DNA from: Pseudonocardia halophobica
Lineage (GTDB): Bacteria > Actinomycetota > Actinomycetes > Mycobacteriales > Pseudonocardiaceae
Length of the DNA stretch: 64,000 bases
Direction of reading: 5' to 3'
Assembly: GCF_027922425.1 (NCBI RefSeq)
Contig: NZ_BSFQ01000005.1
Span: 62,001-126,000 of the forward strand
Below, piece by piece: positions 26,245 through 35,182 of this stretch. Within the stretch, counting starts at the first letter, position 1. Every line of letters starts with the position of its first letter. The translations under genes were made by a program, and so were the position numbers. The notes below the pieces were generated by a model. The model was not told the origin of the DNA. It searched no databases and saw only the letters and a program-made list of their open reading frames with translations.

Positions 26245-27858
26245 TCACCGGCCGGCGCGGATCAGGTCCGCCGCACGCTCGCCGATCATGATCGCCGCGG
26301 CGTTCGTGTGCCCCGCGATCAACGACGGCATGACCGAGGCGTCGACGACACGGAGACCCTCGACGCCGTTGACACGCAGCTGCGGGTCGACCACCGCCTC
26401 CGGGTCGCTCCCCATCCGACAGGTGCCGATCGGATGATAGAGTGCACCGCTCTTCGCGCGGACCCACTCCTCCCACTCGGCGTCCGTCTGGACCGAGGGA
26501 CCGGGCGCGAGCTCGGCGGTCACGAAGTCCCGGAAGGCGGGGGCCTCGGTGATCGCGCGTGCGGCGCGCGAGGCGAGGACCAGGGTGCGGAGGTCCTCGG
26601 GGGTGAGGAGCTGGTGTGAGACGTTGGGGGCGACGTCGGGATCCGTCGACCGCAGCGAGACGGTGCCCTGGGCGCGGGGGTGGCAGGCCTCGACGCCGAC
26701 CGAGATGGCCGGCTCCTTCATCGGGACGACGATGCCGTTCATCAGCTGGGGGCCGCGCTTGCGCTCGATCGTCATGATGCCGAACGGCGCGAAGTACAGC
26801 TCGTAGTCGGGCTTGGCCGTGTCACCGTCGAGGTCCCCGAACACGAAGGCGTGCGTGGGCGGCGCGGTCGCCGCGCCGCGGCCGCGGAGCACGAAGTCCG
26901 CGCCACCCCTCACGACTCCCGGCAGGTTGAGCTGCATGTTCAGGGTGGGGACGGTGACGCCGAAGACCATCCGCAGGGTCGGGTGCTCCTGCAGGTTGCG
27001 ACCGACTCCCGGGCTGTCCTGCAGCACGTCGATCCCGAGCGCGCGCAGCTCGTCCGCGGGCCCGATGCCCGAGAGCTGCAACAGCTTCGGGGACTCGAAG
27101 GCGCCGCCCGCGACGATCACCTCCCGACGCGCCTCGACGATCTCGTGGGCTCCCCGGCGGGTGCGGTACTCGATGCCGGTCGCCCGGCCACCCGAGAAAC
27201 GTATGCGGGTGGCCAGCGCGTGGGTCTCGACGGTCAGGTTGCGCCGTCGTCTGGCCGGTCCGAGGTAGGCACGCGCGGTGCTGTGGCGCAGTCCCCGGCG
27301 CTGCGAGACCTGGACGTGCCCGACGCCGTGGGGACCCTTCCCGTTGTAGTCGGGGTTGAGCGGGTGCCCGGCTTCCTGAGCCGCCTCCACGAAGGCGTCG
27401 GTGAGCGGGTGATGCATCCGCGAGTGCGACACGTGCAGGGGGCCGTCGGCGCCCCGGTAGTGGTCACCACCGCCGGAGAAGGTCTCGGCACGCTTGAAGT
27501 AGGGGAGGACCGACTCGTAGTCCCACCCCGTCGCCCCCTCTGCGGCCCACGCGTCGAAGTCCGCCGGGGCACCGCGCGTCCACACCTGCCCGTTGACCGA
27601 GCTGGACCCGCCGACGACCTTGCCGCCCTTCCAGACCGACGGCGGTCCGGTGCGGGAGGGGTCCGGCTCCGCCGGGTACTGCCACGACGTGCTCGCGCGG
27701 ATCTGTCGCATGCCGACCGGGACGTGCAGGAACGGGCTGTAGTCCCAGCCGCCCGCCTCCAGGACGAGGACCGTGGTGTCGGGGGACTCGCTCAGTCGGT
27801 TGGCCAGGACGCACCCGGCCGAGCCGGCTCCGACCACGACGTAGTCGAACACACTCAC
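26245..27858 (-). CDS. GMC-family FAD oxidoreductase (choline dehydrogenase-like)
   Basis: A 537-residue flavoprotein alcohol dehydrogenase. FAD binding is shown by DYVVVGAGSAGCVLANRL at residues 4-21 and by GGKVVGGSSSVNG near residue 80. The catalytic His is in YHPIGTCRMG and the partner Asn in AGHTNAAAIM close to the C-terminus. GTG start behind GGGAG. No signal peptide. Members oxidise primary or secondary alcohols, including terpene, sterol and polyethylene-glycol-like alcohols. Expected role is oxidation of an early hydroxylated intermediate to an aldehyde or ketone. Confidence 0.93.
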   Translation of the reverse strand: MSVFDYVVVGAGSAGCVLANRLSESPDTTVLVLEAGGWDYSPFLHVPVGMRQIRASTSWQYPAEPDPSRTGPPSVWKGGKVVGGSSSVNGQVWTRGAPADFDAWAAEGATGWDYESVLPYFKRAETFSGGGDHYRGADGPLHVSHSRMHHPLTDAFVEAAQEAGHPLNPDYNGKGPHGVGHVQVSQRRGLRHSTARAYLGPARRRRNLTVETHALATRIRFSGGRATGIEYRTRRGAHEIVEARREVIVAGGAFESPKLLQLSGIGPADELRALGIDVLQDSPGVGRNLQEHPTLRMVFGVTVPTLNMQLNLPGVVRGGADFVLRGRGAATAPPTHAFVFGDLDGDTAKPDYELYFAPFGIMTIERKRGPQLMNGIVVPMKEPAISVGVEACHPRAQGTVSLRSTDPDVAPNVSHQLLTPEDLRTLVLASRAARAITEAPAFRDFVTAELAPGPSVQTDAEWEEWVRAKSGALYHPIGTCRMGSDPEAVVDPQLRVNGVEGLRVVDASVMPSLIAGHTNAAAIMIGERAADLIRAGR

Positions 27859-27936
27859 CTGCGTCGCTCTCCCTTCGTTGGGCGTCGTGGTGCCGGGTTC
27901 AGCGGCTCGCCTACTGGATGCGGCGTATCCGCAAAA

Positions 27937-27946
27937 CAGGACACTG
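27937..27946 (-). promoter_or_regulatory. SAGKNNMCTS box (site 9)
   Basis: CAGGACACTG reads CAGTGTCCTG toward the GMC gene, about 80 bases before its GTG. An adjoining GTACTGG makes the neighbourhood CAGTACAGTGTCCTG in that direction. Confidence 0.45.
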
Positions 27947-28010
27947 TACTGGTCAGGCTAGGGACGGGTCCCGACAGCGTCAAGCCGGCAGGCGGCTCCG
28001 GCCGACCGGG

Positions 28011-28508
28011 TCACGGCCAGCTGCGGCTCAGGGACTGCTCGCTCGAGACGGGGACGAGTTGCTGCTTGCGCGAGGGCAGGAGGTGCTCGAGCACCCGTTC
28101 GCGGATCCGCCAGCCCTGCGGGGTGCGCACGTAGCGGTCGTGGTAGCGACCCGCCTCCTGGACGATGTAGTCATTGCCCCCGAAGAGCACCTGGCCGGTG
28201 TACGAGCAGACCGCCCGCGCCTCGTCGTCGTCCAGTTCCAGGATCAACGGGCTGAGAACCAGGTGGGTGATCCGGTTGCCCCGGGCCCGGCGCGACTCCG
28301 CGTCCCCGAAGAAGGACTCCAGTTCCGCGCGACCACGCAGCACCGGGTGGTCGTTGTCGCTGCTGTCCCAGACCCCGTCGTCGGTGAACAGGTCGGCGAT
28401 GTTGCCCTCGCCTCCGTCGACTCGGTAGGAGTAGCTGAGCACGAGGAGTCGGATCTCTTCGACGGCGAGGAGGTGCTCGACGGTCGTGGGGCGGAACGCG
28501 GGGGGCAT
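28011..28508 (-). CDS. SnoaL-like / NTF2-fold protein
   Basis: A 165-residue cone-fold protein: N-terminal helices EHLLAVEEIRLLVLSYSY, then LFTDDGVWD, and the C-terminal hairpin VRTPQGWRIRERVLEHL. The ATG is supported by AGGAG upstream. It diverges from the mycofactocin-type SDR with a shared promoter region of about 140 bases. It lies upstream of the GMC gene on the same strand, separated by 152 bases with its own box. Function as isomerase, dehydratase or hydratase is plausible but unproven. Confidence 0.82.
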   Translation of the reverse strand: MPPAFRPTTVEHLLAVEEIRLLVLSYSYRVDGGEGNIADLFTDDGVWDSSDNDHPVLRGRAELESFFGDAESRRARGNRITHLVLSPLILELDDDEARAVCSYTGQVLFGGNDYIVQEAGRYHDRYVRTPQGWRIRERVLEHLLPSRKQQLVPVSSEQSLSRSWP

Positions 28509-28573
28509 GAGTACTCCTGAGAGTGGCCGACGCACGTCATCGTGCGGGGAGCCCGGAGCGGGACCCCTCAATA

Positions 28574-28584
28574 GAGGCTACTCT
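28574..28584. promoter_or_regulatory. SAGKNNMCTS box in a divergent promoter (site 10)
   Basis: GAGGCTACTC at 28574-28583 differs at one base from the boxes before both FadR-type genes. TACTCT (28579-28584) is a possible forward -10, and the reverse strand offers TAGCCT. It lies between a reverse SnoaL-like gene and a forward SDR. Confidence 0.5.
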
Positions 28585-28650
28585 GTGAGATCTCCGCGTC
28601 GAGAGGTCAGAGTCGACCGGGTTCGACGGTCGGGTTGGCTGGAGGCAATC

Positions 28651-29478
28651 GTGGGGCGGATCGCAGGCAAGGTCGCGTTCATCACCGGCGCCGCGCGCGG
28701 GCAGGGGCGGAACCACGCGGTGCGGCTCGCCGAGGAGGGCGCCGACATCATCGCGATCGACACGACGCGCCCCGTCGACTCGGTGCGGTACCCGCTCGCG
28801 ACGGCCGAGGACCTCGCCGAGACCGTGCGACTGGTCGAGGAGCGCGACCGACGCATCGTCAGCCGGGACGCGGACGTGCGGGACGCAACGTCGATCACGG
28901 CCGCTGTCGAGGCGGGACTCGCCGCGTTCGGGCGCCTGGACATCGTCGTGGCGAACGCGGGGATCTCCACCGCCGCGCCGCTGCTGGAGCTGTCGGAGGC
29001 GGCGTGGGACGACGTCATCGACATCAACCTGACCGGCGTGTGGAGGACCGTGAAGGCGGCCGTGCCGCACCTCGTCGCGGGCGGCCGCGGGGGGTCGGTG
29101 GTGATCACGAGCTCGCTCGCGGCCATGCGGGCCAACCGGAACGTCGGGCACTACAGCGCGGCCAAGGCCGGCCTGGTGATGCTCGCGAAGGTGCTCGCGT
29201 TGGAGCTCGCGGAACACCGGATCCGGGTCAATACCGTGCACCCCACGGCGGTCGCCACCGAGATGATCCTCAACCGTGCCACCTTCCGGCTCTTCCGGCC
29301 CGACCTCCCGAACCCGACGCGGGCGGACTTCGACGAGGTGGCCGGCCGAATGAACGCCCTCGGTGCGCCGGCCCTCGAGGTCGACGACGTGACCGACACC
29401 GTCCTGCACCTCGTGTCCGACAGTGGGCGGTACATCACGGGCACGGCTCAGGTGCTCGACGCGGGCGCCCTGCTCTGA
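28651..29478 (+). CDS. Mycofactocin-type SDR oxidoreductase
   Basis: A 275-residue SDR whose N-terminus (TGAARGQGRNHAVRLAEEGADIIAID) is the hallmark of the mycofactocin-coupled, NDMA-dependent branch, which includes carveol dehydrogenase. An insertion follows this motif, with tightly bound nicotinamide that is recycled by mycofactocin. The catalytic segment is GHYSAAKAG. GTG start after GGAGG. Known members oxidise terpenoid and other secondary alcohols. This is the best single hint of a terpenoid-like substrate. No mycofactocin biosynthesis gene is in the window. Confidence 0.85.
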   Translation: MGRIAGKVAFITGAARGQGRNHAVRLAEEGADIIAIDTTRPVDSVRYPLATAEDLAETVRLVEERDRRIVSRDADVRDATSITAAVEAGLAAFGRLDIVVANAGISTAAPLLELSEAAWDDVIDINLTGVWRTVKAAVPHLVAGGRGGSVVITSSLAAMRANRNVGHYSAAKAGLVMLAKVLALELAEHRIRVNTVHPTAVATEMILNRATFRLFRPDLPNPTRADFDEVAGRMNALGAPALEVDDVTDTVLHLVSDSGRYITGTAQVLDAGALL

Positions 29479-29524
29479 CGGTCCGAGCCGCCGTGGGCGT
29501 TCTTGTGATGAAGCAAACACCTAG

Positions 29525-29554
29525 TTGTCCTATCAGTTACATAGGAATTAACTG
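29525..29554 (+). promoter_or_regulatory. AT-rich promoter/operator of the sulfur operon
   Basis: TTGTCC (29525-29530) and TAACTG (29549-29554) are 18 bases apart. Between them lie two interleaved inverted repeats: TCCTAT/ATAGGA (29528-29533, 29541-29546) and CAGTTA/TAACTG (29534-29539, 29549-29554). The strong local AT content contrasts with the surroundings. The ATAGGAATT stretch recalls, from memory, half of the CymR (Rrf2 family) site. An Rrf2 gene lies downstream of this operon. No SAGKNNMCTS box is present here. Confidence 0.55.
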
Positions 29555-29559
29555 TCCGT

Positions 29560-30666
29560 GTGCCGTACACACCCTCTTCTCTCATGCCTCAATCGGACGC
29601 CGCGTCGCCCGCCGGAGACTCGGTGTCCGAGCCGGTCGACGCGATGGTCGCGATGCGGGGCGTCAGGAAGACCTACGGCTCCGCCGAGATCCTGCGTTCG
29701 ATCGATCTGAGGGTCGGGCGCGGCGAGATCGCGGCCGTGATCGGTCCCAGCGGTGCCGGCAAGAGCACCCTGTCGAGGTTGCTCGGTCTCCTCGAGCGGC
29801 CGACCAGCGGTTCGATCACGATCGACGGGCACGACGTGACCGCACTCTCGGAGAGTGGCCTGCGTGCCGCGCGGCGTGAGATCGGGACCATCTTCCAGGC
29901 CTCCAGCCTGCTGCACCGCCGGACCGCGCGCGAGAATGTGGCCTTGCCGCTCGAGTACGCGCGCGTGAACCGGCACGATCGCCGCCGCCGGGTCGACGAG
30001 CTCCTCGAGCGGGTGGGGCTGTCGCACCGGGCGGACGCCTATCCCGCGCAGCTCTCCGGCGGCGAGCGCCAGCGGGTCGGCATCGCGCGGGCGCTGGCGC
30101 TCGGGCCCAGCTTGCTCCTCTCCGACGAGTCGACCTCGGGCCTGGACCCGGCCACCACCCGCACAGTGCTCGCCCTGTTGCGGGAGCTCCGTGACGACCT
30201 GGGGCTCACCATCGTACTGATCACTCACGAGATGGAGGTCGTGCGCGCCACCGCCGACACCGCCACGCTCCTGCGCGGCGGGGCGGTGGTCGAGTCGGGC
30301 CCGGTCGGTGAGCTCATCGCCCGCCCACGGTCGCGTCTCGGCGTGGAGCTGCTCCCTGACCGGCACCACATCGAGTCGGACCCGGACGAGGTCGTGTGGC
30401 GGGTGACCTACACGGGTGCACAGCCGAGCCTGGACTGGCTCGGACGGCTCTCGGCGGAGAACGGCCTCGACGTGCGGCTCCTCGGTGGCACGGTGGAGAG
30501 TATCGCCGGGAGACCTGCCGGTCGGGTCACCATCGCGACCCGGGACGACGACGAGCTGCCACGGTTTCTCGCGCAGCTCGGACTCCACGCCGAACGGGTC
30601 GAGGAGTCGGCGGTGGCTCCGCCCGGAGAGTGGTCGGGCGCGCAGCGCACCGGAGTGGTGGCATGA
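29560..30666 (+). CDS. metN: Methionine-type ABC transporter ATPase with NIL domain
   Basis: A 368-residue ATPase. Walker A GPSGAGKST is at residues 62-70, the signature LSGGERQRVGIARAL near residue 166, and Walker B is LLLSDESTSGLDP. The C-terminal 80 residues (VTYTGAQPSLDWLG...VTIATRDDDELPRFL) form the NIL regulatory domain that distinguishes MetN. GTG at 29560 would be about six bases after the -10, so a leaderless start is possible; ATG at 29584 is the alternative. The stop overlaps the permease start (ATGA). Given the monooxygenases downstream, the ligand may be an organosulfur compound other than methionine. Confidence 0.9.
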   Translation: MPYTPSSLMPQSDAASPAGDSVSEPVDAMVAMRGVRKTYGSAEILRSIDLRVGRGEIAAVIGPSGAGKSTLSRLLGLLERPTSGSITIDGHDVTALSESGLRAARREIGTIFQASSLLHRRTARENVALPLEYARVNRHDRRRRVDELLERVGLSHRADAYPAQLSGGERQRVGIARALALGPSLLLSDESTSGLDPATTRTVLALLRELRDDLGLTIVLITHEMEVVRATADTATLLRGGAVVESGPVGELIARPRSRLGVELLPDRHHIESDPDEVVWRVTYTGAQPSLDWLGRLSAENGLDVRLLGGTVESIAGRPAGRVTIATRDDDELPRFLAQLGLHAERVEESAVAPPGEWSGAQRTGVVA

Positions 30667-31343
30667 GCGGGGTCCTGGCGGCGAACACCCCGGTCGACGA
30701 GCTGTGGGAGATCGTCCGACCCGCACTCGAGGAGACACTGCAGCTGGTCACCTGGACCGGGCTGATCACGATCGGGGTCGGCCTACCGCTGGCCGTGGTG
30801 CTGCACAACACCTCCCCGTCGGGCCTGCGGCCGACACCGGTGGTCCATCTCCCGCTCAACGGCATCGTGAACTTCGCCCGGTCGCTCCCCTTCCTCATCC
30901 TGATGGTCCTGTTGATCCCGTTCACTCGACTCCTCGTCGGGACGACGATCGGGGTGGCCGGGTCGATCGTGCCCATGTCGGTCGCCGCGATCCCCTTCGC
31001 CGCCCGGTTACTGGAGACGAACCTGCGAGAGGTCCCGCCGGACGTCCTACGGGTCGGGCGGGCGAGTGGCGGATCGGTCTTCGGTGTGGTCTCCCGCGTG
31101 CAGCTGCCCGAGGCCGTGCCCGCGATGATCGGCAACCTCACCCTGCTGGTCATCACGATCATCGAGATCTCGGCGGTGGCGGGGACGCTCGGCGGCGGGG
31201 GGATCGGGGACCTCGCGGTCACCTACGGCTACACCCGCTTCGACACGACGGTCCTGGTGGCCTGTGCCGTGATCCTCGTGATCTCGGTGCAGCTCGTCCA
31301 GCTGGTCGGGGACCTCCTGGCCCGACGGCTCGACCATCGTTGA
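30663..31343 (+). CDS. metI: Methionine-type ABC transporter permease
   Basis: A 226-residue inner-membrane permease with about five transmembrane segments. The EAA loop that docks on the ATPase reads REVPPDVLRVGRASGGSVFGVVSRVQLPEAVP (in part), followed by the usual NLTLLVITIIEISAVAGTLGGGGIGDLA. The ATG overlaps the ATPase stop by four bases, and the binding protein follows after 65 bases. It forms the channel of the MetNIQ-type importer. Confidence 0.92.
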   Translation: MSGVLAANTPVDELWEIVRPALEETLQLVTWTGLITIGVGLPLAVVLHNTSPSGLRPTPVVHLPLNGIVNFARSLPFLILMVLLIPFTRLLVGTTIGVAGSIVPMSVAAIPFAARLLETNLREVPPDVLRVGRASGGSVFGVVSRVQLPEAVPAMIGNLTLLVITIIEISAVAGTLGGGGIGDLAVTYGYTRFDTTVLVACAVILVISVQLVQLVGDLLARRLDHR

Positions 31344-31408
31344 GCGGCGCCCGTCCGAGGCTCCGCATCATCCCCGCACGTTGGTGAACTCGAGAGGAAA
31401 CCCCGACC

Positions 31409-32275
31409 GTGACGTCCCTGACCCCCGGCCGCCGAGCCCTGGCGCTCCTGGCCGCACTCGGCGCCCTCATGCTGGCGGGCTGCGGCAGCGCCGATCCCGC
31501 CTCCACCACCGGCCCTGCCGACCACGGTGCCCCGCTGCGGTTGTCCGTACTGATCTCCGGCGATGGCGGCGCGAGCTCGAAGTTGGCCAGGTATCTCGCC
31601 GCCGAGGTGGCACCCGACTACGACGCCGAGCTGACGTTCGAGACCATCACCAGCGCTGAGCAGCTCTCGCAGACGGTGGCCGACGGGGAGATCGACGCGA
31701 ACTTCATCTCGACCGGCTACTGGGTGGCCCAGCAGGTCGCCGACGGCGGATACAAGGTCCGGCCGGTCCTGGCGACGCACTTCAACAGGTTCTCGATCGT
31801 CTCGACGAAGTACCCGTCGCTTCGTGAGGTCCCGGACGGTGCGTCGGTGGTCCTCCCCAACGACCCGTCCAACCTGGCCCAGGGTCTGTTGCTGCTCGCC
31901 CAGGAGGGACTGATCCAGCTCGAGCCGAGCGACCGGCCCGAGCTCTACACACAGCGCCAGATCACGGCGAACCCCAAGAACCTGAGGATCGAGGAGGCGG
32001 GCCTGGCCCAGATCCCGCGGTCGCTGCCGGATGTCGACCTCGGCGTCACCTACGACTCGGTCTTTCTCGACGGTGGGGTTGCTCCGGAGGACTTCCTCGC
32101 CACCTTCAGGGCCCCGAGCACGAACTGGGCGATCCACCTCGTCGTCGGGGAGAACATCGCACCCGAGAGGCTGGCGACCCTCGAGCAGATCTTCGAGGAC
32201 CCGCGGGCCACCCGGTTCGTATCGGACCAGTTGAAGGACGTCGCGCTCCCGCTGACGGCCGGTGTCGGATCGTGA
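31409..32275 (+). CDS. metQ: NlpA/MetQ-family substrate-binding lipoprotein
   Basis: A 288-residue binding protein with a signal peptide ending in lipobox LAGC, the lipid-modified residue being Cys25. The NlpA pattern is clear: DGEIDANFISTGYWVAQQ, then TKYPSLREVPDGASVVLPND and LLLLAQEGLIQLE. It captures the ligand outside the membrane for the permease and ATPase upstream. GTG start. Its stop overlaps the next gene's GTG (GTGA), tying the importer to an intracellular monooxygenase that would use the same compound. Confidence 0.9.
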   Translation: MTSLTPGRRALALLAALGALMLAGCGSADPASTTGPADHGAPLRLSVLISGDGGASSKLARYLAAEVAPDYDAELTFETITSAEQLSQTVADGEIDANFISTGYWVAQQVADGGYKVRPVLATHFNRFSIVSTKYPSLREVPDGASVVLPNDPSNLAQGLLLLAQEGLIQLEPSDRPELYTQRQITANPKNLRIEEAGLAQIPRSLPDVDLGVTYDSVFLDGGVAPEDFLATFRAPSTNWAIHLVVGENIAPERLATLEQIFEDPRATRFVSDQLKDVALPLTAGVGS

Positions 32276-33708
32276 CGTCCGCGCCACGGGCGGAGCGACC
32301 GCTCGCCTTCTTCGCCTTCGTGATGAACACGGCGTCTCACATGGTCCACGGCACCTGGCGCCGCGCAGACGGCGGCCAGCGCGACTTCGAGGAGATCGGG
32401 CTGTGGATCTCCCTGGCACAGCGGTTGGAGAGGGGCGGCTTCGACGCCCTCTTCTTCGCGGACGTGTCCGGGCTGTACGGCGACTTTCGAGGGAGCTGGT
32501 CCCACCACGTCCGGACAGGCATGCAGTTCCCCACCCACGACCCCCTCGTCACGCTGTCCGCACTGGCGGTCAGTACCGAGACCCTCGGGCTGGCCCTCAC
32601 GGCGGGCCCGATCCAGGAGCAGCCCTTCGGCTTCGCCCGTCGGATGTCCACCCTGGACCACATCAGCAGGGGCCGGGTCGCCTGGAACATCGTCACAGGT
32701 GGCAGGACCAACGACGCCCGCAACTACGGGCTGGACGAGCCGCTCCCGCACGATGAGCGCTACGACTGGGCGGACGAGTACCTCGACGTGCTCTACAAGC
32801 TCTGGGAAGGCTCGTGGGAGGACGACGCGCTGGTGAAGGACCGGCTGAGCGGTGTGTACGCCGACCCCGAGAAGGTGCACAAGATCCACCATCGCAGCAA
32901 CCGGTACCGCGTCGAAGGCCCCCACCTCGTGAGCCCGTCGCCGCAGCGGACCCCGGTGCTGTTCCAGGCCGGGGGTTCCCCGCGCGGGCGGGAGTTCGCC
33001 GCGCGCCACGCGGAAGCGCAGTTCATCGCCGCACCTCGGCCGGAGAGCGCGCGGGCGCTCGTGACCGAGACGCGCGCACTCGTCGAAGCGGGCGGGAGGG
33101 CGGGTTCGGACCTGCTGTTCTTCCAGGGGCTGTCGTTCGTGGTCGGGAGTACCGAGGACGAGGCTCGCCGCAAGCGGGACGAGCTCGAGGCCGAGATCGA
33201 CCTGGAGACGACGATCGCCCACGTCGGCAGCGCCCTGGGCATCGACCTGGTGGGGTACGGGCTGGACGCCCGCCTGGTCGATGTCCTGCCCGACCGAGTG
33301 AACGGCACGCGAAGCGCCCTCACCTGGGTCCGGGAGGCGATCGGGGCGGCGGACCCGACCGTCGCCGACCTCGCCCGCCTCGTCACCGGGCAGTCCCGTG
33401 TCGTGGGGACACCCGAACAGATCGCCGACCGGCTTGCCGAGTGGCGGGCCGCGGGGATCGACGGGATCAACGTCATCAACGAGACCCTGCCCGGCTCCTA
33501 CACCGACTTCATCGAGCACGTCATGCCGGTGCTCCGCGAGCGCGGGCTCGCCCGCTCCGAGCCGGCGGCCGGCACGCTGCGTCACCGGCTCTTCGGGCAC
33601 GACCGGCTCGACGACCGCCATCCGGCCGCCCGCCACCGCGTGTCGGGGACACCGCGCCCCGGACCGGATTCACCCGCCCCCGTAGCGAACGGAGCCCCTT
33701 CCCGATGA
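32272..33708 (+). CDS. DszA/NtaA/SnaA-family flavin-dependent monooxygenase
   Basis: A 478-residue luciferase-like monooxygenase using FMNH2. Family marks are AQRLERGGFDALFFAD, VAWNIVTGGRTNDARNYGL, VLFQAGGSPRGREFAARHAEAQF and the C-terminal TLRHRLFGHDRLDDRHPAARHR. Relatives oxidise sulfones (DszA) or aminopolycarboxylates (NtaA). Behind a MetNIQ-type importer and before a DszC/SfnB-like enzyme, release of sulfur from an organic sulfone or sulfonate is the most economical reading. It needs a separate flavin reductase, not seen nearby. The last 30 residues are a Pro-rich tail. Confidence 0.9.
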   Translation: MTSAPRAERPLAFFAFVMNTASHMVHGTWRRADGGQRDFEEIGLWISLAQRLERGGFDALFFADVSGLYGDFRGSWSHHVRTGMQFPTHDPLVTLSALAVSTETLGLALTAGPIQEQPFGFARRMSTLDHISRGRVAWNIVTGGRTNDARNYGLDEPLPHDERYDWADEYLDVLYKLWEGSWEDDALVKDRLSGVYADPEKVHKIHHRSNRYRVEGPHLVSPSPQRTPVLFQAGGSPRGREFAARHAEAQFIAAPRPESARALVTETRALVEAGGRAGSDLLFFQGLSFVVGSTEDEARRKRDELEAEIDLETTIAHVGSALGIDLVGYGLDARLVDVLPDRVNGTRSALTWVREAIGAADPTVADLARLVTGQSRVVGTPEQIADRLAEWRAAGIDGINVINETLPGSYTDFIEHVMPVLRERGLARSEPAAGTLRHRLFGHDRLDDRHPAARHRVSGTPRPGPDSPAPVANGAPSR

Positions 33709-34931
33709 CGACGACGACATCCGGTCGAGGACGGCCCGCGGCCGCCTCCCAGTTGGTCCGCTACGGCACACCGGAGTACCGGACGCTCCTCGCGGACATC
33801 GCCGCGGGTGCGGAGGAACGTGAGCGCACCGAGGAGCGCCCGCACGCCGCCATCGACGCGATCCGGCGGGCCGGGCTCGGCGCCCTGCGCGTGTCCCCGT
33901 CCGGGAACGCGCCGTCGATCACGGTCACCGAGCTCTTCGCCGCCGTCATCGACCTCGCCGAGGCCGACTCCAACGTCGCCCACATCCTCCGCACGCACTA
34001 CTACTTCGTGGAGACCCGGCTGCACGGTGGCCGGGGCGGCGAGCCGGACCCCTGGCTAGACCGCCTCCGGGCGGGCGCGATCTTCGGCAACGCGACCATG
34101 GAGCTCGGCGGCCCCCTGACGCGCATGGCGACCCGTCTGGTTCCGACCGCGGACGGGTTGGAGCTTTCCGGCACGAAGTTCTACACGACCGGCAGCCTGT
34201 ATGCGGACTGGGTCAACGTCGCCGCGACCGACCCCGAGGACCGGATGGTGATCGTCTCCGTCCCCACCGACCGCCCTGGCGTCACGATCGAGGACGACTG
34301 GGACGGCATCGGCCAGCGCATGAGCGGCAGCGGCACGACCCGGCTCGACCGGGTGCAGGTGGCGCCGGAGGAGGTGCTCAAGCACATCGGCGGGGCGGAC
34401 GCGGCCGCCGACTTCCCCCCGGGCTTCCTGCAGCTCTTTCTCACCGCCGCCATCGCGGGGGTACTCCGGACCGCACGGTCGCACGTCGTCGAGGTGCTCC
34501 GGGCGCGACCGCGGAGCCTGCCGCACGCCCCGACCCAGGTGCCGCGCGAGGACGTGATCCTCCAGCAGGCGCTCGGACAGGTCGACAGCATCACCCACGC
34601 CGCCGAGACGCTGGTCCTCGCCGCGGCCCGCACACTGGACGCCCTGTGGGTCGCGGTCGACGAGGGCTCGCCCGAGCAGGCCGACATCGCCGACCAGGTC
34701 CGGGCGGACACCGCCCGCGCCAAGGTCGTGGTCGACCGGCTGGCCCTGGAGGCCGCCACCGCGCTGTTCGACATCGGCAGCGCGTCCTCCACCCGCCGCG
34801 GCCTGAACCTCGACCGCCACTGGCGCAACATCCGGACCATGGCCTCGCACAACCCCGCCTCCTACAAGGCCCAGGCCCTCGGGAACCGCCTGGTGAACGG
34901 GGTCGCGCTCCCGGCCAACGCGTTGTTCTGA
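33705..34931 (+). CDS. DszC/SfnB-like acyl-CoA dehydrogenase-fold flavoenzyme
   Basis: A 408-residue protein with the acyl-CoA dehydrogenase fold but of the monooxygenase branch (DszC, SfnB/SfnC). Marks include SNVAHILRTHYYFVE, IFGNATMELGG, SGTKFYTTGSLYADWVNVAA and the C-terminal NLDRHWRNIRTMASHNP. The catalytic Glu of true acyl-CoA dehydrogenases is not apparent. Such enzymes add oxygen to sulfur compounds. The ATG overlaps the previous stop (ATGA). It is the last gene of the five-gene operon. Confidence 0.9.
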   Translation: MTTTTSGRGRPAAASQLVRYGTPEYRTLLADIAAGAEERERTEERPHAAIDAIRRAGLGALRVSPSGNAPSITVTELFAAVIDLAEADSNVAHILRTHYYFVETRLHGGRGGEPDPWLDRLRAGAIFGNATMELGGPLTRMATRLVPTADGLELSGTKFYTTGSLYADWVNVAATDPEDRMVIVSVPTDRPGVTIEDDWDGIGQRMSGSGTTRLDRVQVAPEEVLKHIGGADAAADFPPGFLQLFLTAAIAGVLRTARSHVVEVLRARPRSLPHAPTQVPREDVILQQALGQVDSITHAAETLVLAAARTLDALWVAVDEGSPEQADIADQVRADTARAKVVVDRLALEAATALFDIGSASSTRRGLNLDRHWRNIRTMASHNPASYKAQALGNRLVNGVALPANALF

Positions 34932-34957
34932 AGCCGATGGGTCAGGGTCCACCCGGC

Positions 34958-34973
34958 CCCGACGCCTGTCGGG
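34958..34973 (+). terminator. Weak hairpin after the sulfur operon
   Basis: CCCGAC and GTCGGG pair across a GCCT loop about 26 bases after the operon's stop codon. The stem is short, so efficiency is doubtful. Confidence 0.35.
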
Positions 34974-35182
34974 TGAGGCGGACCACCTTCCCAATCGGGA
35001 TCCTCTATGCGAGATTCTGATGATGCGCGGTGATCACCACTCACTCGGCAGGCGGCTCACCCGCCGCCGATCGGTGGATCTCGGACGCGCATGCAGCGCA
35101 CTCTGTCACTGACCAGGCACGTTCCGTTCCTGTTGATCAGTTGGTCGGGTCCCGGATGGGCCCGCCGTGTCCGAGGTACACG

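Noticed and set aside
29479..29583. SAM-type riboswitch upstream of the metN-like gene
   Set aside because: The leader is too short after the likely transcription start, and the visible repeats lie between -35 and -10, which fits a protein operator.
32814..33704. Long N-terminal extension of the DszC/SfnB-like gene
   Set aside because: It overlaps the DszA-like gene in another frame; ATG at 33705 gives the normal family length and an ATGA overlap.
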